Source: Apostichopus japonicus
Lineage: Eukaryota; Echinodermata; Holothuroidea; Aspidochirotida; Stichopodidae
Direction of reading: 5' to 3'
NCBI RefSeq assembly: GCF_037975245.1
Contig: NC_092578.1
Span: 16,128,821 to 16,188,820 of the forward strand
Length of the DNA stretch: 60,000 nt
Shown here: piece by piece, positions 1 through 12,853 of the stretch
How the letters are laid out: each line of letters starts with the position of its first letter
Position numbering within the stretch: the first letter of the stretch is position 1
The notes under the pieces: generated by a model
What the model was told of the DNA's origin: nothing
The model's database searches: none
The model's input: only the letters and a program-made list of their open reading frames with translations
Translations under genes and position numbers: made by a program

Positions 1-3000
1 CTCCATCGTAACTAGTGGCATCTGTGGATGTCATGAAAGTAAACATCGCCCTCAGATACGGATTATCCAGTTGTCGGCTGAGAGAGCTCACCATTTCGCA
101 CCACAGGGAACTTCTACTTCTGTTCAGTCCTGCTAAAGCCATGGCAACTGCATTCAAATGTGCACTGTTGGTGCCTGAAGGTTAAAAAGAAAATATATCA
201 ATTTAATCACTCTTGGTTGAGAAACTTTAATAAATGCAACATGCAAACAAGTGTTTTATGTTTTCATATATTTCATAACTTCAAGAATAACAGTATTCTT
301 CATGTTTCCTAGTGCAACCTTTGTATGCAAAGGTTAAACATCCTATTTTCCATGTGCCTGTTATATAAGGTGACCATATTTTTCAACTAGGAATCTGGGA
401 CAAAGTTTTAAAGATGGAATGTGCAGCCGGGAAGGGGTCTCTCGATCCAATTGAGCAAAAAAGAGCTTGTGTGTTAGAGCATAGACACGTCGGTATAATC
501 AAGAGTAGGCCTATAGGTCAGCACAGGAGTAACACAACTTCTATGTTGTAGGAAACACTGTCACAGTTGTACAATACTCTGCATATATAGTAGGATAGGC
601 CTACCCTACATTATAGTAGTATCTTGATTCGATCTCTGCGATCGTCAGCGCAAGTAATAATGTACATCTATGGTTTTTTAGGACGTGCAATTAAAGTATA
701 ACAGTCAGTAAGGTAGATTATGCAACGTTTCTACATCTGTTGTGAATAAAATGTCGTATATTAAAACTTCGGAGACGTCTTGTTAAATCGAGGACCTTTT
801 CGTGGACGCTTGCTCATCGGGGACGAAACGGTGGAATCGTGGACTGTCCTCAAAAATCGGGGCGTCTGGTCACCTTACTGTTATATAAGAAGACACATGT
901 ACCCTGCACACTGTTTAGCAAGTGATCACACCTTTGGATTTGTTGCATAAAATGTGCAAACAAAAGAATTAAGAACATGTAACCATCCACTAGCCCCAGA
1001 ATCTGTTAAAGTGACCGCTGCATAATGGATAATCAGGGGGGTAGGAGCCAGGGAGGGGGGCACTTGGGGCTAGTGCCCACCCCCACTTTTTTCCAAAATA
1101 GCAAATGTGCCCTACTGGTAAGTAAAATGTGCCCCTTTGATGAAGAACTGTCTTTTGGATATCTTAAGCCTTTGTTAATTTTAAATAGAGTCACGTACCT
1201 GCACCATAATAGTATTGATAGCGTACTATAACACATCATATATATTTAAGTGATATGGCCGGTGTGTATCGATTTATAGCATAACGAGTGGTGGTTGTGG
1301 AATGGGAAAGTGCCCCTTTGATGTTGCTCCCCCCACTTTTTGGAAGCTTCCTCCCCCTGTGGATCACGATGTAATATGAGTAAAATTTTGTTTGGAAAAG
1401 ACAGTGGAAATGTAACGTGCAATGCCACTCACCCGGTCCCCACTTTGCTCCCTTGTTGAGTATTTCGATGGCGAGTCTGATCCTGAGGTGAAAGACGGCG
1501 ACACAGGCAGCTCGTTCGTAGTTTCCGTACTGTTCAATTCTGCAGAGAAGAGATGAGATTATAAACACCGCCACAATTAATTGGTGTATTGGTTATTTGG
1601 TGCTTTAATAAAAATTACCTAAAGCATGACATCCCAGCCCCCACTGTTAATAATTTGTGTATCACACGTTACAAACAATATTACCTAACTGGTTATTAAA
1701 TTGATACAGAGAAGTTACATCAAAATCATGTAACGAATGGTTACACTGTCAATTAAAGGGTGTGAAGACTCGCGCACAAAGAAACGTCTCATGCCGGTAA
1801 TCTGACTTAGTTTCGACTGAAGTGTAACAGAAGTGTTAGAAACCATCATCGATCCCAGAAAATACACACACAGCTTCAGTAGTGTTCAGTCACTACATGC
1901 AGCTACGGTCAATACCTATAACAGAGTGTACATAGCAGCGATGGACATCTCAGCAGGGAGTTGTTATGGAACTCCCTGATCTCAGGTCCAGATAAAAGAA
2001 CAAGGTATCACGTTTCATTACTGTCTACACTTTGTAGCAATAAGAAAAAAAACTTCACTTGCAAGCAACGGAAAGTTAACTTTTTCACAGGGCGGCACGC
2101 GGTTTGGGGCGAGTCTTCAATGCCTTAAACGTTGATGAAACTTCCAAATCCGAAGGAAAGCTAGTATCTCCTTATTTGTGTTTTTATGGTTTTTTTTGTG
2201 GTTTTTCTTGGTTGCATATCCCTCACTATCATATAGTCCTATAAGTTCCCATAATACCTACCTTTCAATAAGTTCCTTCAACGCTACCTCATCTGCAAAC
2301 GTTGGCCATCGACACATCTTCAATGCCAGAGATCTGTAATGGAAATGGAAGAAACCTGTAATCCTGTATGACACTATAGGTCAATGACTATAGGATTTCA
2401 ATGCTGATGTGATTTGATGATTACAGGATATATGACTACAGGATTTAGTGATTACAAGACTAACTGGTTACAGGGTTTTCTCAGCACTTTGGGATTACAC
2501 AAGTGATTGAATACATATTTTGTGATTGCATGACTGACTGGTTAGAGGATTAAGTGATTTCAAAGTTTAGTGATTTCAGAACTTAGTGATTGCAAGATTA
2601 ATTGGGAACAGGAATTAGTTATTACCACTGTTCGTGTTACAAGATTTTGTGATTACAGGATTTTATGATTAAATGAATGACTGGTTACATCATTATATAT
2701 GATTACTGGATTAACTAAGTAAATATAGAGTTGACTGATTTGAAATACAGATTTCACTTAAATATTTCATTTTGTCATATTTTTGGATTACATATATTCA
2801 TCGATCAAAATTTTCCGATTAAAGGATTTACAATTACAATAATTTTTTTTTACTGCAGTCAGTTTTCTGTTTAATTAGCTCCTTGCACATTAATAAAAAC
2901 CATGATGTAATAATTGACTTTAGTATATTACACATAACTGTATGCAATATTTTGGTGATTTCGAACTCAATTTATGCTATCATCTTTTCATTATTTTGGA

Positions 3001-6000
3001 ATATGGAAATGTAAATGAAATGTACCTTACGAAGTGCAATTCAAAAAATATCTTCATACCTATGTACCTTCAAAATAAATCTCACAAAAATTACGAGGGG
3101 AGAATATATTTCAATTTATCTCCACTCACCTCTCTTTGCTTCTGTATACCTTGGATTCGATGTCTTCGCAACAGTCCCAACTGACGGTTTCTACCACGTT
3201 CACTTCTCTTCCGTCCTCCTGTATGTTGACATCGCCCTTAATAACGGCTCTGATACCGTAGAACTCAGATCCCCGCATATTTTGGAGTGTCTTCTCCTCC
3301 TTCCTCATGGTTCTCATAAGTGTCTGGTCCGGCAGTCAAAGATTAATATTTTCATTTTTGTGATTACATGATTACTTGTGATTACATTTGTGATTACATT
3401 GTAATTTGTTACTTGTTGTTGTTGTTGTTTTGTATAAGGGTGTGGATGAGCATCGTTTTCTTCATGAGAGGATGTGCGCTTTAATATTTTCATTTGTGTG
3501 ATTACACGATTTCATGATTACATTGTGATTACATGATTACATTGTGATTTGTTACTTGTTGTTGTTTATGTTGTTTTGTTTAAGGGTGTGGATGAGCATC
3601 GTTTTCTTCATGAGAGGATGTGCGCTTTAATATTTTCATTTGTGTGATTACATTGTGATTACACGTTTTCATGATTACATTCTGATTACAATTTGATTTG
3701 TTACTTGTTGTTTTTGTTGTTTTGTTTAAGGGTGTGGATGAGCATCGTTTTCTTCATGAGAGGATGTGCGCTTTAATATTTTCATTTGTGTGATTACATT
3801 GTGATTACACGTTTTCATGATTACATTCTGATTACAATTTGATTTGTTACTTGTTGTTTTTGTTGTTTTGTATAAGGGTGTGGATGAGCATCGTTTTCTT
3901 CATGAGAGGATGTGCGCTTTAATATTTTCATTTGTGTGATTACATTGTGATTACACGTTTTCATGATTACATTCTGATTACAATTTGATTTGTTACTTGT
4001 TGTTTTTGTTGTTTTGTATAAGGGTGTGGATGAGCATCGTTTTCTTCATGAGAGGATGTGCGCTTTAATATTTTCATTTGTGTGATTACATTGTGATTAC
4101 ACGTTTTCATGATTACATTCTGATTACAATTTGATTTGTTACTTGTTGTTTTTGTTGTTTTGTATAAGGGTGTGGATGAGCATCGTTTTCTTCATGAGAG
4201 GATGTGCGCTTTAATATTTTCATTTGTGTGATTACACGATTTCATGATTACATTGTGATTACATGATTACATTGTGATTTGTTACTTGTTGTTGTTTATG
4301 TTGTTTTGTTTAAGGGTGTGGATGAGCATCGTTTTCTTCATGAGAGGATGTGCGCTTTAATATTTTCATTTGTGTGATTACATTGTGATTACACGTTTTC
4401 ATGATTACATTCTGATTACAATTTGATTTGTTACTTGTTGTTTTTGTTGTTTTGTATAAGGGTGTGGATGAGCATCGTTTTCTTCATGAGAGGATGTGCG
4501 CTTTAATATTTTCATTTGTGTGATTACACGATTTCATGATTACATTGTGATTTGTTACTTGTTGTTGTTGTTTTGTTTAAGTGTGCGAATGAACTTTGTT
4601 TTCTTTGTGAGAGGACGTGCCCTTTAAAATCGTCGACCATTTTTTTGTTTTAGTAGATGCAATCGACGAGTGAAAACAGGAGAGTTGAATAAACAAGAAA
4701 ATAAAATGGTAGACCAACAAAATAAAAAGAATAAAATCATTAATAATAATGATAATATGAAGAAGAGTAGCCAGAGCCTTGAAAAATTATAAGGGCTGAG
4801 GTGGTCTGGTACGTAGTCACAGGCTAGACATTCATGACATACTTCCATGCAACTTTGAATCTTCTCAGTAAAGATTGGTAGAAACAAGAATATGAACAGA
4901 ATTCTCCAGGAGCTCTTGTCTTAGACACTATTCAGTGTGCAGTGATTTGTACTATGTTGCATGGAAGTCCCACATGGATGACGATCCAAGCCCCACACAA
5001 CCAAAATGAGACCTTGTACCCCCTTCACCCCCCGCACCCCACCCCTTCCCAATACCCCTCTCGTTCCGATCCAGTCTATCTTGTCCCAATTACTACAAAT
5101 GTCCATCTGAGTAAGGATATAGTTCATCCAATTCCACAATTTTCTCAACATCGTATCTTGTTCACGTAGAAACGGAACATTCTCAGCCAACGGTTTCTGT
5201 AGACGAGAACAAAATGAAGCAAAACTTTTGTGAAGAAAAAGAATGTTTTTATGAGATGCCAATAGCATCAATCAAGCTTTCTTGACCAGTTTGAAGATAT
5301 TTTTACACACCATGACCAAAACCATTAAAAGTTATGACCTAAAAGTCACAAATATTAACATATTGTATTGTTAACTTATGTCATTCACAGCAATATAGAG
5401 GATTTTAAAAAGCTCCCTGAAGTGTCTTAAAGGCATCTGATTGTACCTAAAATGACATAGATGCTTTAAAGCTCCCCGACGGAATTCCTCACGTCACTAA
5501 TACAATGTTACTTGAGACCATGATGTCCTTTTTCTTACACAAAGGATTAATAAGTAGAAATATAATATTCAATGGAAATAACAATGTTCCGATTTGTTAA
5601 TGCAAATATAGGCTAGGCCTTGGTTAAGCTCTTTTTAGTAACAGGCTCTCTAGAGCACTCATACATAGATCTAGAGATGAAGGTTATTTCTGCTTTCTTT
5701 TAAAGGGGGGCACTTATTAATGGCTGGTGGGACACCTATTGGCTGGGGAAGCCTTGTTAGGGCCTTTGTGGGGGTCCTACAAGGTAATGGTCCCGAAAGT
5801 GCTGCATTGTTAGATGTTTTTCGTTCTCTCATAGCAATTTTCTGACACACAGAAAAAACAGGACTTACTCTAGAAATTTTCTTTGCAAAGAAACCCTTAT
5901 GTGATCCCTCACACTGGTTCCTCTGCCCCTGAGACCTGTTGTGACATTATTACATCAACTAACGATGCAGTTCCTACTAATGGATCTGCAAAGTGGGAGA

Positions 6001-9000
6001 CTTTATGTCACAAATAAAACAAGCTGGTTTCAACCATTTTGCCAATGTTGAATGAAACGTTGAAATTTGAAATTACAGACTCTTATACCTGGATACCGTA
6101 ACCCTGCAGCGCTCTCTTCTTCATGACGAGGGAAATGTCGTCCTCTAGTCCTGGCGTAAACTCCTCCAGCGATGGACAATGCAAGAGATTGCGACTAGAC
6201 GCTAAGCTACAGGCAGAATGGGGACTCAGGCTCTGTGTGAAGGTAAATCATAGAGAACATTCTCATGTCAAGAGAAATACAGCATGAAGAAAGAAAAAGA
6301 GGGATAGAAAAAACAAAGATGCTTGTAAATAACATCAAGCCGGTTATGCAGAGGACTAGTATGCAATCTGGGGGTCACAATCCTATTGTAGAATAGCCCA
6401 TATAAAAATTTGGAGAATCGGCAAAAAAAATCGGAAAACAAAATTACAATATTTGTGGGGCAAAAATGTGGAAAAATCTTGAACGTAGTTTACTAAAAAA
6501 GTTGCAACGTATTACACCACTTTGTATCTAAGGACCCTTAATCATATGGGGATATCTAATGGAGAAGGGGATACATCTTTCCTGTGACCCCCCTTCTGGG
6601 TGGGGGCCACAACATCCTCCAACGGAGGGGTCGCCAAGATGACAAATGTAAAAATTGGGAGTGACCCAAAAAAATTTGGAACATCAATAAATACCAGGAA
6701 TGTAAGGAATTACCAAAATCGCTATCCCCCTCCTCTTCACCCACAATGACAACCACAATTTGGTCGTTTCTGTTATTGTTGAAGTTATTTGATGGTATTT
6801 TGTATAGTAACTATAACTCAATCACTATGACGGATCTTTCTGGTTTAGAACAAGTATTTACTCACCACAGATATAATATCCTGAACTGTAAACTCTTTTA
6901 AAGTTCCAGTCGGAGACACAACAACCATGTTGTTCTCCTTAGAAGGGTGCATAGCAAAATTACTGACAGCCTGACTGCTAAGAGCTGAATGAGAGAAAAT
7001 TTGAGTTAAAAATGTTGAATTTGGAAGCCACACAACGTGAAAGTTGTAAATCCATAAGCCCTTGCAGGTTTCGCCCACATTTGTGGTCGCATTAAGCGTC
7101 GTTAACATAACTGCTGATTTTTATTATTTTAAAAAGGAAGAGTGAAAGAAAAACAATACTAATGTGAAGAAACATATCTTTAACTATAAATGCATCTACA
7201 AAATAGACAATAAAATAAAAACTGAATTAATATAGACACACATGAGAGAAAGGCACAAACCAACCAATTTAGAAATAGTTGCCAAAAAATTGCATCAGCA
7301 GGAACAAACAGAAGCACAACTTTGTATTCTCCCTAACAAGATTTATAAAAAAATACATTTCATCATGCTGTTGTACATCTAGAGAGATTAGGTACACTGG
7401 ATATATACAGAGAAAGCATATTACATGAAATTTTATTCAAATTCAAAAGATGCAGACATTCCTTCGATAACCAAATGATCTCTTCACTTACGTTGAATTA
7501 ATCGTTCTGTGTACTCCATCTCACTGGCTGCAAAAACAAGGGAACCGAGAAATTGTGATACATATAGTTTCCATGACAACAGCTTTATAATTCCATAGAT
7601 TATACAACTTTATAAATATGGAAAGAAGAATGACACATTTCCATCGCTATGACAACTACCTGGAAGACTACCATCTCCAAAAATCTGCACTTTTTCATTA
7701 GTTCTACATTTTGTCCTACGATCAGAAATTTGCTAAATTTTGGTTCGAAACGTTGACATTCTTTTTCCCCATATGCAATGAAAAATTGACTGTTGTATGT
7801 AGCGTTTACAAAAAAAAAAAAAAATTGAGCTGTTTCTTTCATGTCTTCAGAACTTTTCATTACCAGTAGACATGTGACTATTATTATTATTAATAATTTT
7901 TTTTGAAGTGATGTAGATTTTTAAAATTTTTGGGGTATAAGACTAAGCCACAAGCATATATATTTTGATCATAACAAGGTACAAATAATTAGTATGCTGC
8001 ACGCACCAGCATATAATGAATATGTAACAATACTTTACTCCCCACCTCCCATCTGATCCCCCACCCCATGCCATCCCCCACCCCATGCCATCCCCACCCC
8101 ATTGCCCACCCCATGCCATCCCCCACCCCACCCTACCCAATCCCCACCCCATCCTCACACACTGAGAAAGTCTGGCTTGCCATTGGAGTGAGTACAATAC
8201 CACCTACCTACATGTTCTAACTTGTAAACCTTAATTACAGAGCTCTCCTTGGGTAGAGACATCAAGACTCCTTTACGAGTAGGATTCCACTCTAGCTTTC
8301 CAACCGGTCGTACCTCCTTCACCGACAGAACCTGTTGATGGAATTTCAAATGGAGCAAAGTTTAACATTCAAATCGCTTGGATGTAAAGTGCCAAACACA
8401 ACAGTAGTTTTATGTTTACTCAGAAACAACTTTAATTGCATCACTGTTCCACCCAGGGGCGTGTATGGATTGATTGATTTATTTATTCATGAATTATCAA
8501 TTTAATTATCTTTTTTGCTTTGCATCAAATAAAGAACCGGGTACCGGGGGGAGTCGATAATGGAAAAGACTATACCTATAAGGGAAATGAACAATGGATA
8601 CCATAAATAACAACAACAAAAAGAAAAACATTAAAAATTCTAGCAGAAGTGGCTCGATCGGATGTCATACATATTTAGGCTTCCTCTGGTCTTGTTCTTG
8701 TCACTGAAACCATGACAACACTGTGGAGACCTGAGTCGTGACACATTACAACATGGCAATAACTCAAGTAATGACTTATTACAACACTAAAGAGAGAAAG
8801 GCATGGTCGATTGGAATTTGCAGCAATTCACAGTTGGATAGCACAGGACTTCAGGATCCCCTGGTTCAAAACCTGACAGACCTAGCCCAAATATTCCTTT
8901 GCTCTTTAAACAACAAAACTTTTTCAGAAAAATTAATAAGTACTCACTGGTTTATCAAAATTCCTGAGATCCCAAATGTAAATCTGTTCTTCAAAATATG

Positions 9001-12000
9001 AGGCAAGTTGATGTTCAAACAACGGGTCGGCCACTAATCCGTGCACACCTTTCGTGGAGGTGACGTTTCTAGAACTGGCGGGATCTACAGAATGAGATAA
9101 CAAAATCTGGTTTCTATGATAATGTTTCACGAATATATGATTTCAGTTTCTTTAACCAAACAGATGGTGAGAAAAAAAACAACCAGACAATTTGGGACAG
9201 AAGGAAGAAACTTGTCCTTGATGGAAAATGCAGGGCTTCGAAACAGGCACTCTTTTCTGTTCATAACCATAGTTAGCCTGTAAATGGAGTTGTTGTTGAC
9301 CATTTCGATAGGAAGGAAAAGAGCAGCCTGTGACATCAGGATGCCATGACTGGCGCCACCACGATGGATGCAAAACTCTTAAGAAGGTCAGAAGAGTGCA
9401 ATCATTATCCTCGTTGTTTGAATGTGAGGAATCCAAGGTCCGTGTGAGAAGTGTGTGTGAAGTGGAACATTTAAGGAGGCAACCTTCAGGTCAAAAATCT
9501 GTGAACACATGTCCTGACCAAGCGTTTTCAAGCTGTGAAGCTATTAGATAGGAAGAGTGTCATAAGGGTGAGTAGACAGGTAATATTATAGCAAAGTAAA
9601 TATCATTGTGAATGTCTTTAAGAGATAAAGAGGGTGAAAATGACACCATCTCACAGAAGTGGTTCATCCCAAGCTGTCTAGCATTCCGAACGATTAAATG
9701 TCTAACAAAGGACACACTCACATCTCCAATTTCAAAGAATACTGACCTCTTATGTCAAGCTTTTTCAACAATTTTCCAGCAAAGCCAGCGACTAAGCATG
9801 TTGCACTCTGAGGTAGCCATGTGACTGAATTTACCACATCCGCCTGTGTTCCTGCAAGATGAAAAACTTTCAGGTCTTAAAAAAAAATTCTTCATTTAGT
9901 ATCACACTCTCACGTGCAAAAATGATAAAATCTATATCAGTGTTGAAACGAGTAATTACACGTGTCACTAAATTTTTAAAAGTGATTAAAGTGACTCGAA
10001 CAATTTTGCCACAATTTGAACATAGAGATAATATAGTTACATGAAACAGTGCCACGCTATTTCAACAATTTTCCAGCAAAACTAGAGACAAAACATGTTG
10101 CACTTTGAGGTAGCATTGTGGTGACTGAATTAAGGACACCCCCCCCCATGTTCGTGCCGGATAAGAGACTTTTGAGCTGTTCAAATTTTCTTGTGCCTTA
10201 AATTCAGTCAGAAGAATTACTGGCACTGACCCAATTTGGACTTCATTTTAATTTGATCTCGCACACTGTAGTCAGAGAATCAAACAGATGCTTTTGATGT
10301 GCACCGTACACTCATTAGACCTAGAATATGTTTTAGTCCTTTCTCCCTATTTCGTTGTAGAATCTGCAACACTCACCAAATTCAGCGACAGGTCTTGCTC
10401 TTTCAGACGCCTGGCCTTTTCCAATTCTATGGGTTACTGACAGTAGAGATCGAAAAAAAAACTAATGAATGATTGGAAACATTTAAAACAATTTTTTCAG
10501 GCGTGAGTTACGTAAAGAAACGTCTTCAATAGAGTATATATGATGACATAAATTAAGGTGATTCACTTTAATACCTCAAAATGACTTACAAATAGTCACA
10601 AGTATACATTTCTCGAGAACAAGTATCAATTTTTCACATGTGTTTACTTATCATGAACGATTAAAAAAGGGTTTTAATAATGAGAGACATTTTTCTTTCA
10701 AGTGTTATTTCACTGGCATAATATATGTGTCCCAGTGATTACTTCCAGGTGATTCCTATCTGAATCACTCCCCCCACCCCCACCCCCCACCCACCATAAT
10801 ACCTCTAGTACATTTTTTATTTTTGTTCTACATTGGAAGCACTGGCAAATATGTTCCTTTAAGGCTGAATAAAAAACATGTGAAATATGCTTACCAGAAT
10901 TATATACATCATAAACTGCTAGACACTGATCAGGCCTGTGTCGATCATAACTCACTGCAAGCTGCAATACAAACGCAGACAGAACAGAGATTTGTTTACT
11001 TCATTCTTCATATAATTTGCATGAATGGGATATGCCATTATGCCATTGTTTAGCTGAGCAAAATTGTTGGAAGTTTCTGGCATCCTTACAGTAGGTCAAA
11101 AAAACACATTAGGCTTATATTTTGTGAAGATATGAATATTTCAAATTTTTGTTGTTGATTATTTTGTAAATGCATCTGGCTACAACAAGAGTGAATGATG
11201 TCCTGGATAACTGAGCTGAAAATATTTTTGTTGGAATCTAGAATGGATTGTAAATGGAAAATTGATTAAGTACACACAACCAAAATTTGCTAGATTGTCT
11301 GCTGTTGAGCTAACACTAATACTAGACTGTGTAAGAGTTATTAAATGGTGCAATACTTTCTTACTGCCCTAGAAACCAGTCAAATTGAAATATGAAATCA
11401 ACTAGACAAGGAAAATCATATTTATGGCTGGCACTCCAAAAATAACAGGAAACTGTAGGTAACAGTGAGACAACGGTAGGCATTTCCATAGGTTTAATAC
11501 ACAATTATGCTGGATGTAATGCTGTACTCTCTCTTTGTGAGAGCACCATCAAGTCAGCACCTCAAGGAAGTCCTTTGCATATGAGCAACAAATGTTCCTG
11601 CAATGACATTTTTTTAATATGTTAACAGTTGCAAAACTTTAGATAAGCAAGAGACATACATACATGTCTTAAAGATTGTGTACAAACCAGTTTGTGTTCA
11701 GTCTTGTTCCAGGTAACACTGTTGCATTGTTTCGTGTGCTTCGGATTGATTTCGCAGCCAACGAGTTCTGTCTTGTCCAGCGATGGATCAGAGTTGAAAG
11801 CCGATAGGACCACTTTCCCGGTGGATAATCCAAGAGCGAGGATATTGTCAGAGTTTGGATTGGGGCAGAGAGCAAAGCACTGAAGAAAACAAACGATATG
11901 AAAGAGGGATGTTCCTTAAAGTTGCATTTTACTGAATTGGTGATACCCTTCTCTAAAGTGGAAAGAAAATAAAAGGTCCTGTACAATATAATACTGTAAA

Positions 12001-12853
12001 AAATCAATATGTTAGCCTACCAATTTTGCACAAAGAATGTTAAAGTTAAGCTTTAATGTTGTAGGTTTTCAAATAAAGCAAATAATCAGAGGATTTTCTA
12101 TCCTGGATTAATTTGTTACTTATTATTTGCAGCCAAATGGTCATGGACACATAGAAAATTTTCTGAGTTATTTTGTGGGTTTTTAATTATGTTTACAGCA
12201 AATATTGCATGGTTTGGTCAGAGTGATGAAAGTGAACAACTTAAGAGAACAATAAAACTTTTATGCTCTTCTTATTTTCCAAATTTAAAAAGAATTACAG
12301 TAAAGATTTTAAGGTCCTAAATATTAATTTTCAAACACCCTTATTATTAGATATTACATCCAGGGCATCTTAGATGCTGGACTTCAGATGTAACCATCTT
12401 TATCCACTCAACCACAACATTAAAGACCAACCACAACATTAAAGACCCACCACAAAATTAAAAAGAAAAGATTTTGCACAGATTTAATCTAGCACAGAAT
12501 AATTTAGTGATTAAAGTTTTCATAACAGTTCTGAAGTTTGTGCATTTTGAATGAAATACCATAAAATATATATTAAAGATGTCAGAAGTCCTTGAACTGT
12601 CATTTAGCTATGACCCTAAACTAAACTAGTACACCTTCAACTTAAATTTACCTTCACACTCTGTAGGTCTGCTTTACTCCTCAAGTAAAGTTCGCCTTTT
12701 GTCGCTTGCTTTTGCTGCCAAGGAACAACACCAGCAGAAACCTCATCTTTTGTGGTCAAACGGTGGAAGTTGATTTCAACTTTATCAGTTGAAAAGGCAA
12801 CAAATGTGTCTGGGTCAGACACACTCCATTGTAGATCCCACTTAGTCATCTCC
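1..12853 (-). CDS. MIOS: MIOS, GATOR2 subunit (WD40 plus alpha-solenoid), 3' end off the left edge
   Basis: GATOR2 subunit that, with WDR24, WDR59, SEH1 and SEC13, opposes GATOR1 and so promotes TORC1 at the lysosome. Exons in transcription order: 12853-12652 (ATG at 12849), 11879-11688, 10961-10895, 10436-10377, 9851-9747, 9084-8948, 8331-8208, 7527-7492, 6984-6866, 6232-6089, 5196-~5029 (donor uncertain), 3323-3130, 2333-2262, 1539-1433 and 174-<1. All have AG/GT borders and consistent phases, giving about 630 codons. Matches to remembered MIOS include NPKHTKQCNSVTWN, TKGVHGLVADP, IYIWDLRNFDKPV, LALKMCRW, YERAACVAVFHL and HLNAVAMALAG. The propeller is roughly residues 1-390, followed by the solenoid; the C-terminal zinc/RING part lies outside. 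Four untranslated bases precede the ATG in its exon, so a non-coding first exon is expected upstream but was not identified. Confidence 0.93.
1020..1400. repeat. G/C-tract-rich dispersed repeat fragment
   Basis: This stretch has runs of G and C and the phrase TGCCCCTTTGATG twice (near 1129 and 1310). It looks like transposon-derived sequence in the last visible MIOS intron. Ends are not defined. The small open frames here are not convincing genes. Confidence 0.4.
1753..2128. mobile_element. TTAA-flanked MITE, family A copy 1
   Basis: The element is bounded by TTAA on both sides, with imperfect terminal inverted repeats sharing the core TGAAGACTCG. It lies in the MIOS intron between exons 1433-1539 and 2262-2333. 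A second copy in opposite orientation lies at 45033-45393 in AAAS. No coding capacity is seen. The TTAA target suggests a piggyBac-type source, which is inference. Confidence 0.8.
2335..2860. repeat. Degenerate GATTACA-type short tandem repeat
   Basis: A degenerate array repeats GATTACA/TGATTTAGTGATT-like phrases at roughly 20-30 bp, in the MIOS intron between exons 2262-2333 and 3130-3323. The same GATTACA phrase recurs inside the 146-bp satellite in the next intron, so the two arrays are probably related. Confidence 0.65.
3345..4620. repeat. 146-bp satellite, about 8 units
   Basis: The phrase GGTGTGGATGAGCATCG recurs near 3438, 3584, 3731, 3877, 4022, 4168, 4313 and 4461, with a diverged unit near 4588. 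The period is therefore about 146 bp. Units differ slightly in a GTT-rich stretch and in the number of GATTACA phrases, giving at least two unit variants. It fills the MIOS intron between exons 3130-3323 and ~5029-5196. Confidence 0.92.
8038..8156. repeat. C-rich minisatellite (CCCCACCCCATGCCAT-like)
   Basis: Short tandem C-rich units occupy the MIOS intron just downstream, in transcript orientation, of exon 8208-8331. The long glycine/tryptophan-rich frame on the minus strand is a by-product of the repeat. Confidence 0.75.
10054..10165 (-). pseudogene. Decayed tandem copy of the MIOS exon at 9747-9851
   Basis: This block repeats the neighbouring MIOS exon and its upstream intron flank at an offset of about 294 bp. 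The minus strand still reads NSV, then MLPQSATC and FAGKLLK. The codon after KLLK is TAG where the functional exon has AAG, the acceptor AG has become AC, and no donor can be recognised. A 3-bp insertion lies before MLPQ. It cannot replace the real exon. It is most simply a dead duplicate. Confidence 0.82.
11100..11620. other. MIOS intron, no gene seen
   Basis: AT-rich intron sequence between exons 10895-10961 and 11688-11879. Some phrases resemble the MITE sequence near 17.3-17.6 kb, but I could not define ends. Confidence 0.4.

Noticed and set aside
3131-3149. Alternative MIOS donor at AAG|GTATAC (3150/3149)
   Set aside because: It breaks the phase to the next exon; AG|GTGAGT at 3130 is stronger and restores the frame into SLALKMCRW.
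4624-4887. Minus-strand frame with CxxC and a hydrophobic end, considered as a MIOS exon
   Set aside because: It has no similarity to MIOS, and the flanking exons join in phase without it.
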